DNA of 64,000 nucleotides from Paludibacter sp. (GTDB lineage: Bacteria; Bacteroidota; Bacteroidia; Bacteroidales; Paludibacteraceae). Of the stretch, positions 57,230 to 64,000 are shown piece after piece (within the stretch, counting starts at the first letter, position 1; each line of letters starts with the position of its first letter). Position numbers and translations under genes: made by a program. The notes below the pieces were generated by a model that was given only the letters and a program-made list of their open reading frames with translations, was not told where the DNA came from and searched no databases. The DNA lies in contig JAQUWU010000011.1 in the NCBI GenBank assembly GCA_028692715.1, forward strand, positions 34,854-98,853. The letters run 5' to 3'.

Positions 57230-59347
57230 ATGAATATGAAAACAATCATTCCAATTTTTATCAGTATGATACTTTTCTCAGCCTGTAATTCTTCAAAAAT
57301 TGATTATCCGATAACGTTAAAAGAAGTTGTGGTAGATACTTATTTTGGAGAAGAAGTAAATGATTCCTATCGCTGGCTCGAAAATGATACTTCCGTTATG
57401 ACTGCTGCTTGGGTGAAAGCTCAGAACAAAGTGACTTATGACTATTTGTCGAAAATTCCATTCAGAGATGCGTTGAAGAAACGCCTGACAGCATTGACAA
57501 ATTACCCACGCTACGATTCTCCTTTTAAGAAAAATGGCAAATATTATTTCTTCAAAAATAATGGTTTGCAGAATCAAAGTGTTTTGTATAGCATGGAAAC
57601 GCTGGCTTCAAAACCGGAAATCCTGCTCGATCCGAATACATTCTCTGCAGATGGAACGGTGGCATTATCGGATGTTGCTTTCTCAAAGGATGGGAAATAT
57701 TTGGGATATACTATTGCCCGAAGTGGTTCGGACTGGAATGAAATTTTCGTTTTGGATATGGGTTCAAAAAAGATACTTTCCGATCATATTGTGTGGTCAA
57801 AATCTTCGGGGATTGCATGGAACGGCAACGGGTTTTATTATAGTGCTTTCGATGCTCCTGAAGCCGGAAAAGAATATTCTTCGAAAAATGAATATGAAAA
57901 GATATATTATCACACAATTGGTCAGGCACAATCCGACGATAAAATGATTTTCGAAGATAAAGAACATGCACTTCGTGAATGTTATGCAAAGGTAACTGAT
58001 GATGAGAATTATATATTTATTTCGATAACTGAAACAACAACCGGGAATGGATTGATATTTAAAGACCTAACTAAATCCCGCGCAAAGTTTGAGGAACTAA
58101 CTCCCGGTTTTGAAAATGATTATAGTGTTGTAGATGATTTGAACGGGAAGATTTATATCCTCACCAACTGGAAAGCTCCAAATCAACGATTGATGGCTGT
58201 TGATCCAAAAATGCCCGCTCGAGAAAACTGGAAGGAAATTATCCCGGAAACACAAAATGTGCTGGAAGAAGTTTCAATCATTGGCGGGAAAATCATTACT
58301 CTTTATATGAAAGATGCCTGTCATCACGCTTATGCATTCGATGTGCAGGGAAAACAACTTTACGAAATTAAATTACCATCTTTAGGTACATTAAGCGATA
58401 TCTCCGGCAGTAAAGATGATAAAGAAGCTTTTTATTCCTTCACTTCGTATACTTATCCTCCGACTATCTTTAAGTTTGATGTTGAGAATAATATTTCTGA
58501 AGTGTTTCAAAAAGCGGAAGTTTCCTTTAATATTGATGAGTATACCAGTGAACAGATTTTTTATAAAAGCAAAGATGGGACAAACATCCCGATGACACTA
58601 ACTTATAAGAAAGGTCTGAAAAAGGATGGCAAAAATCCATTAATGCTGTATGGTTATGGCGGTTTTAATATCAGTTTATCCCCAACGTTCAAGGTTTCAC
58701 GTATTCCATTTCTAGAAAATGGTGGAATTTATGCAGTGGCAAATATTCGTGGTGGTGGCGAATATGGTGAAAAATGGCATTTGGATGGAACAAAAATGAA
58801 AAAACAAAATGTGTTTGACGATTTTATTGCAGCCGCTGAATTCCTGAAAAAAGAGAAATATACTAACTCCTCAAAATTGGCCATTGATGGCGGTTCAAAT
58901 GGCGGGTTGCTCGTTGGCGCTTGTATGACTCAGCGTCCGGATTTGTATGCAGTAGCCGTTCCCGAAGTGGGCGTGCTGGACATGTTGCGATATCACAAGT
59001 TCACCATCGGTTGGTCGTGGACCAGCGATTACGGAAATAGTGAGGAAAGCGAAGAAATGTATAAGTACTTGAAAGGATATTCGCCGTTGAATAATATAAA
59101 AGAAGGAACTTGTTATCCGGCAACATTTATCATGACAGGTGATCACGATGATCGTGTCGTTCCTGCTCATTCCTTTAAATTTGCGGCTACCTTACAGGAA
59201 ATGAATGATGGAACAAATCCGACATTGATTCGAATTGATTCTAAAGCCGGACATGGTGCAGGAAAACCAATCGCAAAAGTGATTGAAGCACAAACTGATA
59301 TGTGGTCGTTTGTAATGTTTAATCTGGGAATGAAACCAACCTTTTAA
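57230..59347 (+). CDS. Prolyl oligopeptidase family (S9A) lipoprotein
   Basis: A 705-residue serine peptidase. A signal with the lipobox FSACNS (Cys about 19) predicts an exported lipoprotein. The beta-propeller is about 80-420. The C-terminal hydrolase has GGSNGGLLVG (catalytic Ser), GDHDDRVVPAHS (Asp) and KAGHGAGK (His). It cleaves after Pro in short peptides, probably in the periplasm. The start uses MNMKTIIPIF. A 7-bp repeat overlaps the stop. It is probably in one transcript with the CCA gene. Confidence 0.93.
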   Translation: MNMKTIIPIFISMILFSACNSSKIDYPITLKEVVVDTYFGEEVNDSYRWLENDTSVMTAAWVKAQNKVTYDYLSKIPFRDALKKRLTALTNYPRYDSPFKKNGKYYFFKNNGLQNQSVLYSMETLASKPEILLDPNTFSADGTVALSDVAFSKDGKYLGYTIARSGSDWNEIFVLDMGSKKILSDHIVWSKSSGIAWNGNGFYYSAFDAPEAGKEYSSKNEYEKIYYHTIGQAQSDDKMIFEDKEHALRECYAKVTDDENYIFISITETTTGNGLIFKDLTKSRAKFEELTPGFENDYSVVDDLNGKIYILTNWKAPNQRLMAVDPKMPARENWKEIIPETQNVLEEVSIIGGKIITLYMKDACHHAYAFDVQGKQLYEIKLPSLGTLSDISGSKDDKEAFYSFTSYTYPPTIFKFDVENNISEVFQKAEVSFNIDEYTSEQIFYKSKDGTNIPMTLTYKKGLKKDGKNPLMLYGYGGFNISLSPTFKVSRIPFLENGGIYAVANIRGGGEYGEKWHLDGTKMKKQNVFDDFIAAAEFLKKEKYTNSSKLAIDGGSNGGLLVGACMTQRPDLYAVAVPEVGVLDMLRYHKFTIGWSWTSDYGNSEESEEMYKYLKGYSPLNNIKEGTCYPATFIMTGDHDDRVVPAHSFKFAATLQEMNDGTNPTLIRIDSKAGHGAGKPIAKVIEAQTDMWSFVMFNLGMKPTF

Positions 59348-59381
59348 TTGAAAATTGACAATTAATAATTGATAATTGAAG
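59347..59381 (+). repeat. 7-bp array after the prolyl oligopeptidase stop
   Basis: Five heptamers ATTGAAA, ATTGACA, ATTAATA, ATTGATA and ATTGAAG, starting in the last base of the TAA stop. The same unit family appears after hisD. Confidence 0.8.
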
Positions 59382-59398
59382 AATTTTTAGGCTAATTA

Positions 59399-59429
59399 TT
59401 TGTTAGGTTGGTCAAAATAACTATCTTTG
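59399..59429 (+). promoter_or_regulatory. Promoter of tRNA-Met
   Basis: TTTG at 59399-59402, 19-base gap, TATCTTTG at 59422-59429: exact -33 and -7 consensus, 19 bases before the tRNA. Confidence 0.85.
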
Positions 59430-59447
59430 CACTCGCTTTGAAAAAAT

Positions 59448-59521
59448 GGCGGGATAGCTCAGTTGGTTAGAGCGTCGGATTCATAACCCGGAGGTCACGA
59501 GTTCAACTCTCGTTCCCGCTA
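59448..59521 (+). tRNA. tRNA-Met (CAT), elongator type; integration target
   Basis: A 74-base cloverleaf. The acceptor stem is GGCGGGA/TCCCGCT with a G-U first pair, anticodon loop TTCATAA, T-arm ACGAG-TTCAACT-CTCGT. CCA is not encoded. The paired 1-72 and the lack of GGG/CCC in the anticodon stem argue against initiator; a lysidine-modified tRNA-Ile is possible but less likely. The serine recombinase gene ends inside it on the other strand. Confidence 0.93.
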
Positions 59522-61136
59522 CTGTCGAGGACTTATCACTTTTATTAGTGGTAAGTCCTTTTTCTTTTGCCTTGTATTTGTCTGTAAATGAATGGTTTAA
59601 AACAAATAATTCATTGACTTTTGAAGTTAGATATTTACGATTTTTAGTGTCGAGGATAATCCCTTCAGGAAACACTAATTTTTGGATTTTTTTCTTATGT
59701 CTCAAACTTCCAGAAGCCCAGTATTTACTTATGTTTTGCAAAAAAAATATTGATTTATTTAGCTGATTTTTCAAGTTAGATATTTGTTTTTCACTTATAT
59801 CTTCTTTTGGCTCTATTTCATTAATTTGTATGTTTATTTTGTCTAAAAACTTCAAATAAATATCTTGCTCTATATCACCATAAGCATGTCTTTCTTCCAA
59901 TTTATCTCTCTTGTTTTTCAGTTCTGTAAGTTGTTTCTTAATCAAAGTGTCTTCATTCCTCTTTTCTTTTGATTCGGAAGTTAATATCTTTTCGATTTGA
60001 AGTTTAAATAAATCTATATATTTATCTTCAAGTACGTATGAGTCTAATAAATCAACAAACATTTCATTTGCACCAATTTTATTATTTAGTCGAGCTGAAG
60101 TAGTAGCATTTATACATGAACCATTGCAATTTTGGCATTTATAATAATGGAGTTTTTTCTTTTTATTTTCGTATGATGTCATTCTTCCATTACAAATGCT
60201 ACAATACAAATACCCTGTTAAAGGCCTTGCTTCTGATTCCTTTACAACCGTATAACCTTGTTTTCTATTACTAATTATATCTTGAACCTTTAAAAATAAC
60301 TGCTTACTTACCATTGCCTCATGATTACCTTCAATAACCTTGCCTTCTAAAAGTTTATTTGCAATTAAACCACAATAAAAAACATTCCTCCACATAGTAC
60401 TTATCCGTTGAGTTGTAATTTTGACACCAAATCCGTTAAGTCTTCGTATGATTTCCACGTCAGTTTCTCCTTCAGTTTTCCATTGCCATGCAAGTTGAAG
60501 TTTCTTACCTACTTCATTCAATCTAATATCCTGATGAATTGACCTTTTATCAAAATCATGAACTCTTGTACCATAATGGTCATATCCCATAGGTGCAGAA
60601 CCTAACCAATTTCCAGCATTTAAAAAAGATTTTAGTCCAGGAATAGTATGTTCGAGCCTAGTTATATTTTCTTCCCTTGCGGTTAGAAGTTTTTTATAAA
60701 TTTCAAGTTGTCCTTTGGGTGTTGTTGTATCCAAACCCGATACTGCTTCAATTAAATTAACACCATAATCATTTATCAACGTATCAGCAAGACTAATGCC
60801 ACTCCCGCCAGATCTAGAAAACCTATTCATTTTATAAATAATAATCGCAAATGGCTTTTTGCGAGCTTTTACCACTTCCGATATAAGGCTATTAAATTCA
60901 GCTCTTGTAAAATCTTCTTTTGCACTTTCATATGTACCACCAAATGTTCTTACAATTTGGTATCCATTCATAGCTGCATATTGCTTAGCAGCTACATCCT
61001 GATTATCTAAACTATAATTGTCCTTTTGTTCAATGCTACTTACTCGAGTGTAAGACCATACATCTTTTGAACAATTTTTCATTTCTTCGTTCCTCTTTCC
61101 AAATCTTTGGAATTTCTTTAATTCATCTCTATCCAT
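59481..61136 (-). CDS. Large serine recombinase (integrase) ending inside tRNA-Met
   Basis: A 551-residue site-specific recombinase. The N-terminal resolvase domain has WSYTRVSSIEQ (nucleophile Ser about 33), YKMNRFSRSG and a family Arg cluster. A recombinase domain follows with LNAGNWLGSAPMGYDHYG, then a zinc ribbon CSICNGRM...CQNCNGSC and a coiled coil (about 385-470). The last 20-odd residues, from GLTTNKSDKSSTVAG, are read from the tRNA terminator and antisense tRNA, ending TRVELVTSGL. It probably integrates the adjoining DNA at this tRNA. The natural C-terminus may differ in the unintegrated form. Confidence 0.9.
   Translation of the reverse strand: MDRDELKKFQRFGKRNEEMKNCSKDVWSYTRVSSIEQKDNYSLDNQDVAAKQYAAMNGYQIVRTFGGTYESAKEDFTRAEFNSLISEVVKARKKPFAIIIYKMNRFSRSGGSGISLADTLINDYGVNLIEAVSGLDTTTPKGQLEIYKKLLTAREENITRLEHTIPGLKSFLNAGNWLGSAPMGYDHYGTRVHDFDKRSIHQDIRLNEVGKKLQLAWQWKTEGETDVEIIRRLNGFGVKITTQRISTMWRNVFYCGLIANKLLEGKVIEGNHEAMVSKQLFLKVQDIISNRKQGYTVVKESEARPLTGYLYCSICNGRMTSYENKKKKLHYYKCQNCNGSCINATTSARLNNKIGANEMFVDLLDSYVLEDKYIDLFKLQIEKILTSESKEKRNEDTLIKKQLTELKNKRDKLEERHAYGDIEQDIYLKFLDKINIQINEIEPKEDISEKQISNLKNQLNKSIFFLQNISKYWASGSLRHKKKIQKLVFPEGIILDTKNRKYLTSKVNELFVLNHSFTDKYKAKEKGLTTNKSDKSSTVAGTRVELVTSGL
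59522..59568 (+). terminator. Terminator after tRNA-Met, inside the recombinase 3' coding end
   Basis: AGGACTTATCAC (59528-59539) pairs with GTGGTAAGTCCT (59548-59559), one G-T/A-G irregularity, followed by TTTTTC. It terminates the tRNA transcript and is simultaneously read in the minus strand as part of the recombinase ORF. Confidence 0.8.
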
Positions 61137-61151
61137 TTTTTTCTTTATTTT

Positions 61152-61325
61152 TTATTCAGAGATAATTCGATTTGCTAATACTGCTAAATCAAATATCAAA
61201 TCTGATATTTTTTCAATTTCCTTATCAGGTAAATTCTCAAATTGTTTAAACTGTCTGATTTCATTTTTCGTCAATTTATTTTCTAAATATAGTTCTTTAT
61301 ACAAATCTTTTTCTTCATCGTACAT
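61152..61325 (-). CDS. Small 57-residue ORF upstream of the serine recombinase
   Basis: A 57-residue ORF (MYDEEKDLYKELYLE at the start, ANRIISE at the end), acidic, predicted helical. It starts at ATG 61325 and its stop is 15 bases before the recombinase ATG, so the two are probably one transcript. No family recognised. Position suggests a recombination directionality factor, control protein or just a small companion. It is too short to judge by codon use alone. Confidence 0.5.
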   Translation of the reverse strand: MYDEEKDLYKELYLENKLTKNEIRQFKQFENLPDKEIEKISDLIFDLAVLANRIISE

Positions 61326-62185
61326 TCATCTATGGATTCATTTTTAACTAACATTGTTAGTATTAATCATTTATAAAATGATTTCCATTTATAGTTGTAT
61401 TTGAAGAAAAAGTTGAGTTTATTTCAGACTGAATTTATAACTATTATTCTTTCAAGTTTGATCCAAGTAAAAAACTACTTTTTAAAAATCAATGTATTTA
61501 GTTTAGACAAAGATATGTTATAGGAAATTCATTCCATTATTGATTATGCTAGTATATATTAAATTATGCTAGAAAACATTATTCGCTTATGAAATAATAT
61601 AAACATTCATGTAATTTAGTTTATAGAAATATAATTTTCACACCAGACTTTATAAACTATTAAAGTTTTCAAACTCTATTCTTTAGCAAAAAGATATGAC
61701 ATAAAACCCTTCAAATATGACATTTAAGGAAAAATTAAGCTCAATTGCATATAATATGTATGTAAAATTATTTATTGTAATACTTTTGAGAATCAACAGA
61801 GATTTGATTACTATTTTAATACCTAAAGTGTAGTAATTGATCGATTATAGGTTGGGAGTTGAATAAAACTTTGATGCTATTAAGTACGAACAAAAAAATT
61901 CTTTGTTGGAATTATTGAGGAATTGGAGACTAAATTAAATTTCTATTTTGGAATCAATACAAGTATCCTAACAGGTCAAAAATTACTCGTAAAATTATAA
62001 TCACTGATAATTTAACACTAACTTCAGGACACTTTAAAGGATATGATTTAACATTGTTGTCTTTATAAAACATGTAAAAAACACACCAGAATATTATTTA
62101 ATCTCATTCTGGTGAGTTTTTATCTTCTCAACGGTATTTCTCTCAAATATTTCGTATAAACCTCCTGAAAGCAAGAATTTCAAGA
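61326..62185. other. AT-rich non-coding stretch in the integrated region
   Basis: About 860 bases with no supported gene and higher A+T than the neighbourhood. Short open stretches near 61925-62070 (plus) have no recognisable family. It probably contains the recombinase operon promoter and decayed mobile DNA. Confidence 0.5.
62085..62180 (+). repeat. Hairpin-bearing direct repeat, copy 1
   Basis: CACCAGAATATTATTTAATC, then TTCTGGTGAG, forming a stem-loop, followed about 35 bases later by ACCTCCTGAAAGCAAGAA. The same arrangement is at 62922-63025. Confidence 0.75.
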
Positions 62186-62428
62186 TTGTACAATGCTGGT
62201 TGTCCTTTGGATATGATAAATGATATTTGTGGTCATGTTGGGGATGATATTAAATCTCGTTATGCTGAATTTGATTTATCTGCTAAACTTGATTATATGA
62301 ATAAACTTTGTCCCTGGTATTTAATTGAACAACCACTTATTGATGTTAAGAATGATACTATTATTGAAAACAGAATAATTGACAACAAGAAATTTATTCC
62401 ATTTGTTGCGAATAGAATGGTTATTTGA
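62150..62428 (+). pseudogene. Tyrosine recombinase C-terminal remnant 1
   Basis: The open frame (ATG at 62186, extending upstream without start) has RISRLYNAGCPLDMINDICGH then SRYAEFDL. It looks like the R-loop, GH and Tyr region of a phage-type integrase whose N-terminal domain and first catalytic Arg block are absent. About 80 residues remain, with a non-conserved tail. It was probably left by an old integrated element. Confidence 0.5.
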
Positions 62429-62442
62429 TATTGAAAAATCAA

Positions 62443-62754
62443 ATGACTAAACTATTCAAAGGTTTAAAAAAGGAAGTATTGATATATGACAGACGTACCG
62501 GTGAAGAAAGGATAGAGACTTTAGATACATTAGTAACTGCACATATGGGACGCAGAAACTTTCTATCTGCAGTTGCAAATTCAGGTGCTGATAAAGCAAT
62601 CTATACAAAAATGTCCGGTCATCAGATAAACACCGTGCATTTGGAACGATATATTTATGCAACGAATGAAAGCAAGAAAGAAGTGGTTGATAGGATTTGT
62701 CCTGTAATTGAAGATAAATATGAATTTAATTATTTTCAAAGAAGTATTAGTTGA
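62443..62754 (+). pseudogene. Tyrosine recombinase C-terminal remnant 2
   Basis: About 104 residues from ATG 62443 (or TTG 62425). TAHMGRRNFLSAVANSG matches the HxxR block, MSGHQ the GH-like box and HLERYIYAT the Tyr nucleophile region of XerC/D-type recombinases. The preceding N-terminal core-binding domain is missing, so it is a fragment. It overlaps the previous remnant by 4 bases if the TTG start is used. Confidence 0.7.
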
Positions 62755-62921
62755 TTTGTATTGATTTATATCAATAGTATTTAATCATCATAGTGAGATA
62801 AAATTACTATTAGTGAGTTGAATTTAAATCGGTAGCGTAAAATCAATTATTCATAAATGCATGTGGTTTTTTACATTTAATTTCAAAGATATTCTTTTGC
62901 ATAATTGAATTGAGGGATAAA

Positions 62922-63025
62922 GCTCACCAGAATATTATTTAATCTCGTTCTGGTGAGATTTTATCCCGGAATAGTATATTTTACTCTTTAAATCAATAAT
63001 ACCTCCTGAAAACGAGAAAATTAGT
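62922..63025 (+). repeat. Hairpin-bearing direct repeat, copy 2
   Basis: CTCACCAGAA, 13-base loop, TTCTGGTGAG makes a 10-bp stem here. The downstream segment ACCTCCTGAAAACGAGAA matches copy 1 at 62085. The two copies bracket both tyrosine-recombinase remnants. Confidence 0.75.
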
Positions 63026-63251
63026 CAGTATTATTTAGTGTGATTTGATATGATTAATAATTTGAAGAAAACTGCTGAGCTTTTTTGGGATATTTAATTA
63101 TTGCTTCTGCTTATTTTATCGTGAGTAATTAATATTGTTGTAAATTACTAAAATGGGTAATGTCGTTTATAACTATTTCAGTGAATAAATTTATTGCAGG
63201 TTTGTAAATTCACCTTCACGTGAAGGAAGTTCTTAATCGAGTTTCTCATCA

Positions 63252-63295
63252 TAAAAAAAAGAAAGAATGTTTGTTATTTATCAAACATTCTTTCT
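63252..63295 (-). terminator. Strong terminator for the anSME fragment
   Basis: A 14-bp perfect stem (AGAAAGAATGTTTG 63260-63273, CAAACATTCTTTCT 63282-63295) with a T-tract on the minus strand, about 40 bases past the fragment's stop. Confidence 0.88.
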
Positions 63296-63336
63296 GACCT
63301 TGAAAACAAATTGAGATAGTATAGTGAACATGAACT

Positions 63337-63903
63337 TTATTTTTTCCAATTCATTATATTCGCGGGAGATCGTTTAAAAAACAATTCATTCCCCATAAAT
63401 TCCATATAGGGTTGTGTCTGTTTCCAAAATGCATAATAACCTTCGCACAAATAATTTAATCCCGGTTCGCCAGTTTTAGTATTGATAATTCTGTTCTTAG
63501 GGCATTCGCCGTGACACAATTTAAGAAACTCACATTGTCTACATTGAGTAGGTAATGTGTCCCGTTTATCTGCTCCAAATCGTAATTGTTTTGGTGAGAA
63601 TACCATTTCATAAATAGTATGGGTTCTGATATTTACAATTTTATATTCCGGAAAAACATAATGATTACAGGCATACACATCACCGTTGAACTCCATAGCA
63701 GTGGCATGACAGCAAGTTTCACCAAAAATACAAACTCCGGGTTTCTCACCAATTGTTCCAGCCAGTGCTGAATCGAAAAGTTGTACGTAATACTTCCCTA
63801 CATCTATTTTAACCCATTCATCAAAAATAGTTATATAAAATTCGCCAAACTTTTTAGCACTAACAGTCCAGGGTGTCAATGCCTGAAATACGTTGACCAC
63901 TTT
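63337..63903 (-). pseudogene. Anaerobic sulfatase-maturase (radical SAM/SPASM), C-terminal fragment
   Basis: The frame (ATG at 63966) gives 209 residues, but only from about residue 23 (base 63900) does it match anaerobic sulfatase-maturating enzymes: VFQALTPWTVSAKKFGEF, FIFDEW, CIFGETCCHATAMEFNGDVYAC and NHYVFPEYKIVNI. The SPASM cluster Cys are in CRQCEFLKLCHGECPKNR. The radical-SAM core with CxxxCxxC is absent. It would normally convert Cys/Ser to formylglycine in sulfatases. Upstream sequence is unrelated, so the gene was cut by an insertion or rearrangement. No sulfatase gene is in the window. Confidence 0.8.
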
Positions 63904-63935
63904 AAAGTAACAAAAACAACTAAAAAGTGAACAAC

Positions 63936-64000
63936 ATGGCACGACTAGATCAATTAAAAATGACAACTGCCGAACGTCGGCAACGTCGTTTTAGTGACAA
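63936..64000 (+). CDS. Start of an unidentified gene running off the right edge
   Basis: ATG at 63936 opens a frame to the window end: MARLDQLKMTTAERRQRRFS, a basic N-terminus. No family is assignable from 21 residues. It begins just where the anSME homology stops on the other strand, so it may belong to the DNA that cut that gene. Confidence 0.35.
   Translation, partial: MARLDQLKMTTAERRQRRFSD

Larger units (their letters stand above)
62755..63336. other. Non-coding stretch with hairpin repeat copy and anSME terminator
   Basis: About 580 AT-rich bases. No gene is supported. It contains the second direct repeat copy (62922-63025) and the terminator at 63252-63295. Confidence 0.5.

Noticed and set aside
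57534-57947. 137-residue plus-strand ORF inside the prolyl oligopeptidase gene
   Set aside because: Shadow frame of a gene with clear S9 motifs.
59448-59521. Initiator tRNA-fMet
   Set aside because: Position 1-72 is a G-U pair rather than unpaired, and the anticodon stem lacks the three G-C pairs of initiators.
61925-62070. Short plus-strand open stretch with SGHFKGYDLT-like peptide
   Set aside because: No start with context, no recognisable family, stop close by; too little to call a gene fragment.

Overview
The window is an AT-rich chromosomal segment from a member of the Bacteroidota, most likely order Bacteroidales. The evidence is Bacteroidetes-type promoters (TTTG, 19-base gap, TAnnTTTG) in front of several genes and both tRNAs, two secreted proteins with type IX secretion-like C-termini, an HYC_CC_PP-like protein, and a division/cell-wall (dcw) cluster order I associate with this phylum. 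I cannot name a species from sequence alone.

Layout. 1-13030: housekeeping and accessory genes (UvrD-type helicase cut by the left edge, PlsC-like acyltransferase, nitrilase-family amidase, SSB, Dabb protein, small T9SS-like protein, NadB, GNAT-like protein, CstA) and a 1116-residue GH18-deacetylase-GT2 fusion. 13234-31241: rlmD, then yqeY and the dcw cluster on the minus strand, transcribed mraZ-rsmH-ftsL-ftsI-murE-mraY-murD-ftsW-murG-murC-ftsQ-ftsA-ftsZ-yqeY. This one gene string carries most of cytoplasmic peptidoglycan precursor synthesis, the lipid I/II steps, septal transpeptidation and the Z-ring; murF and ddl are not in it. 31589-36427: a second acyltransferase, a PgpH-like 7TM-HD phosphohydrolase split by a one-base frameshift in an A9 run, and an ECF sigma/small membrane protein/DUF4252 operon. 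36506-41412: LysE exporter, then a Tat block (tatA, tatC, an RR-signal DUF362 protein and a membrane polyferredoxin with an internal RR motif), interrupted by two short transposon-like elements. 41562-46340: SDR, MaoC, hisC, hisD, HAD phosphatase. 46529-54429: tRNA-Pro, a T9SS-like carbohydrate-binding protein, ridA, fmt, nadK, pdxJ and exbB-exbD-tonB, then a DJ-1/PfpI protein. 54506-59347: two small Cys-rich exported proteins, CCA-adding enzyme, prolyl oligopeptidase.

59448-64000 is an accessory region starting at a tRNA-Met gene. A large serine recombinase reads antisense into the tRNA and is preceded by a 57-residue companion ORF. Beyond it lie AT-rich DNA, two tyrosine-recombinase C-terminal remnants bracketed by a repeated hairpin sequence, and the C-terminal half of an anaerobic sulfatase-maturase.

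The most unusual non-coding structure is short-period arrays that begin at stop codons. Strict 8-bp arrays (sense consensus about GATGTGRT) follow murG, rsmH, fmt and ridA, and in three of the four the array supplies the TGA stop. A 7-bp family (ATTGAYA) follows hisD and the prolyl oligopeptidase. There is also a pair of ~190-bp MITE-like elements (9467-9654 and 40211-40401, opposite orientations) with GTRACTACTC ends and an 8-bp target duplication. All family assignments come from reading the sequence; no database search was possible.
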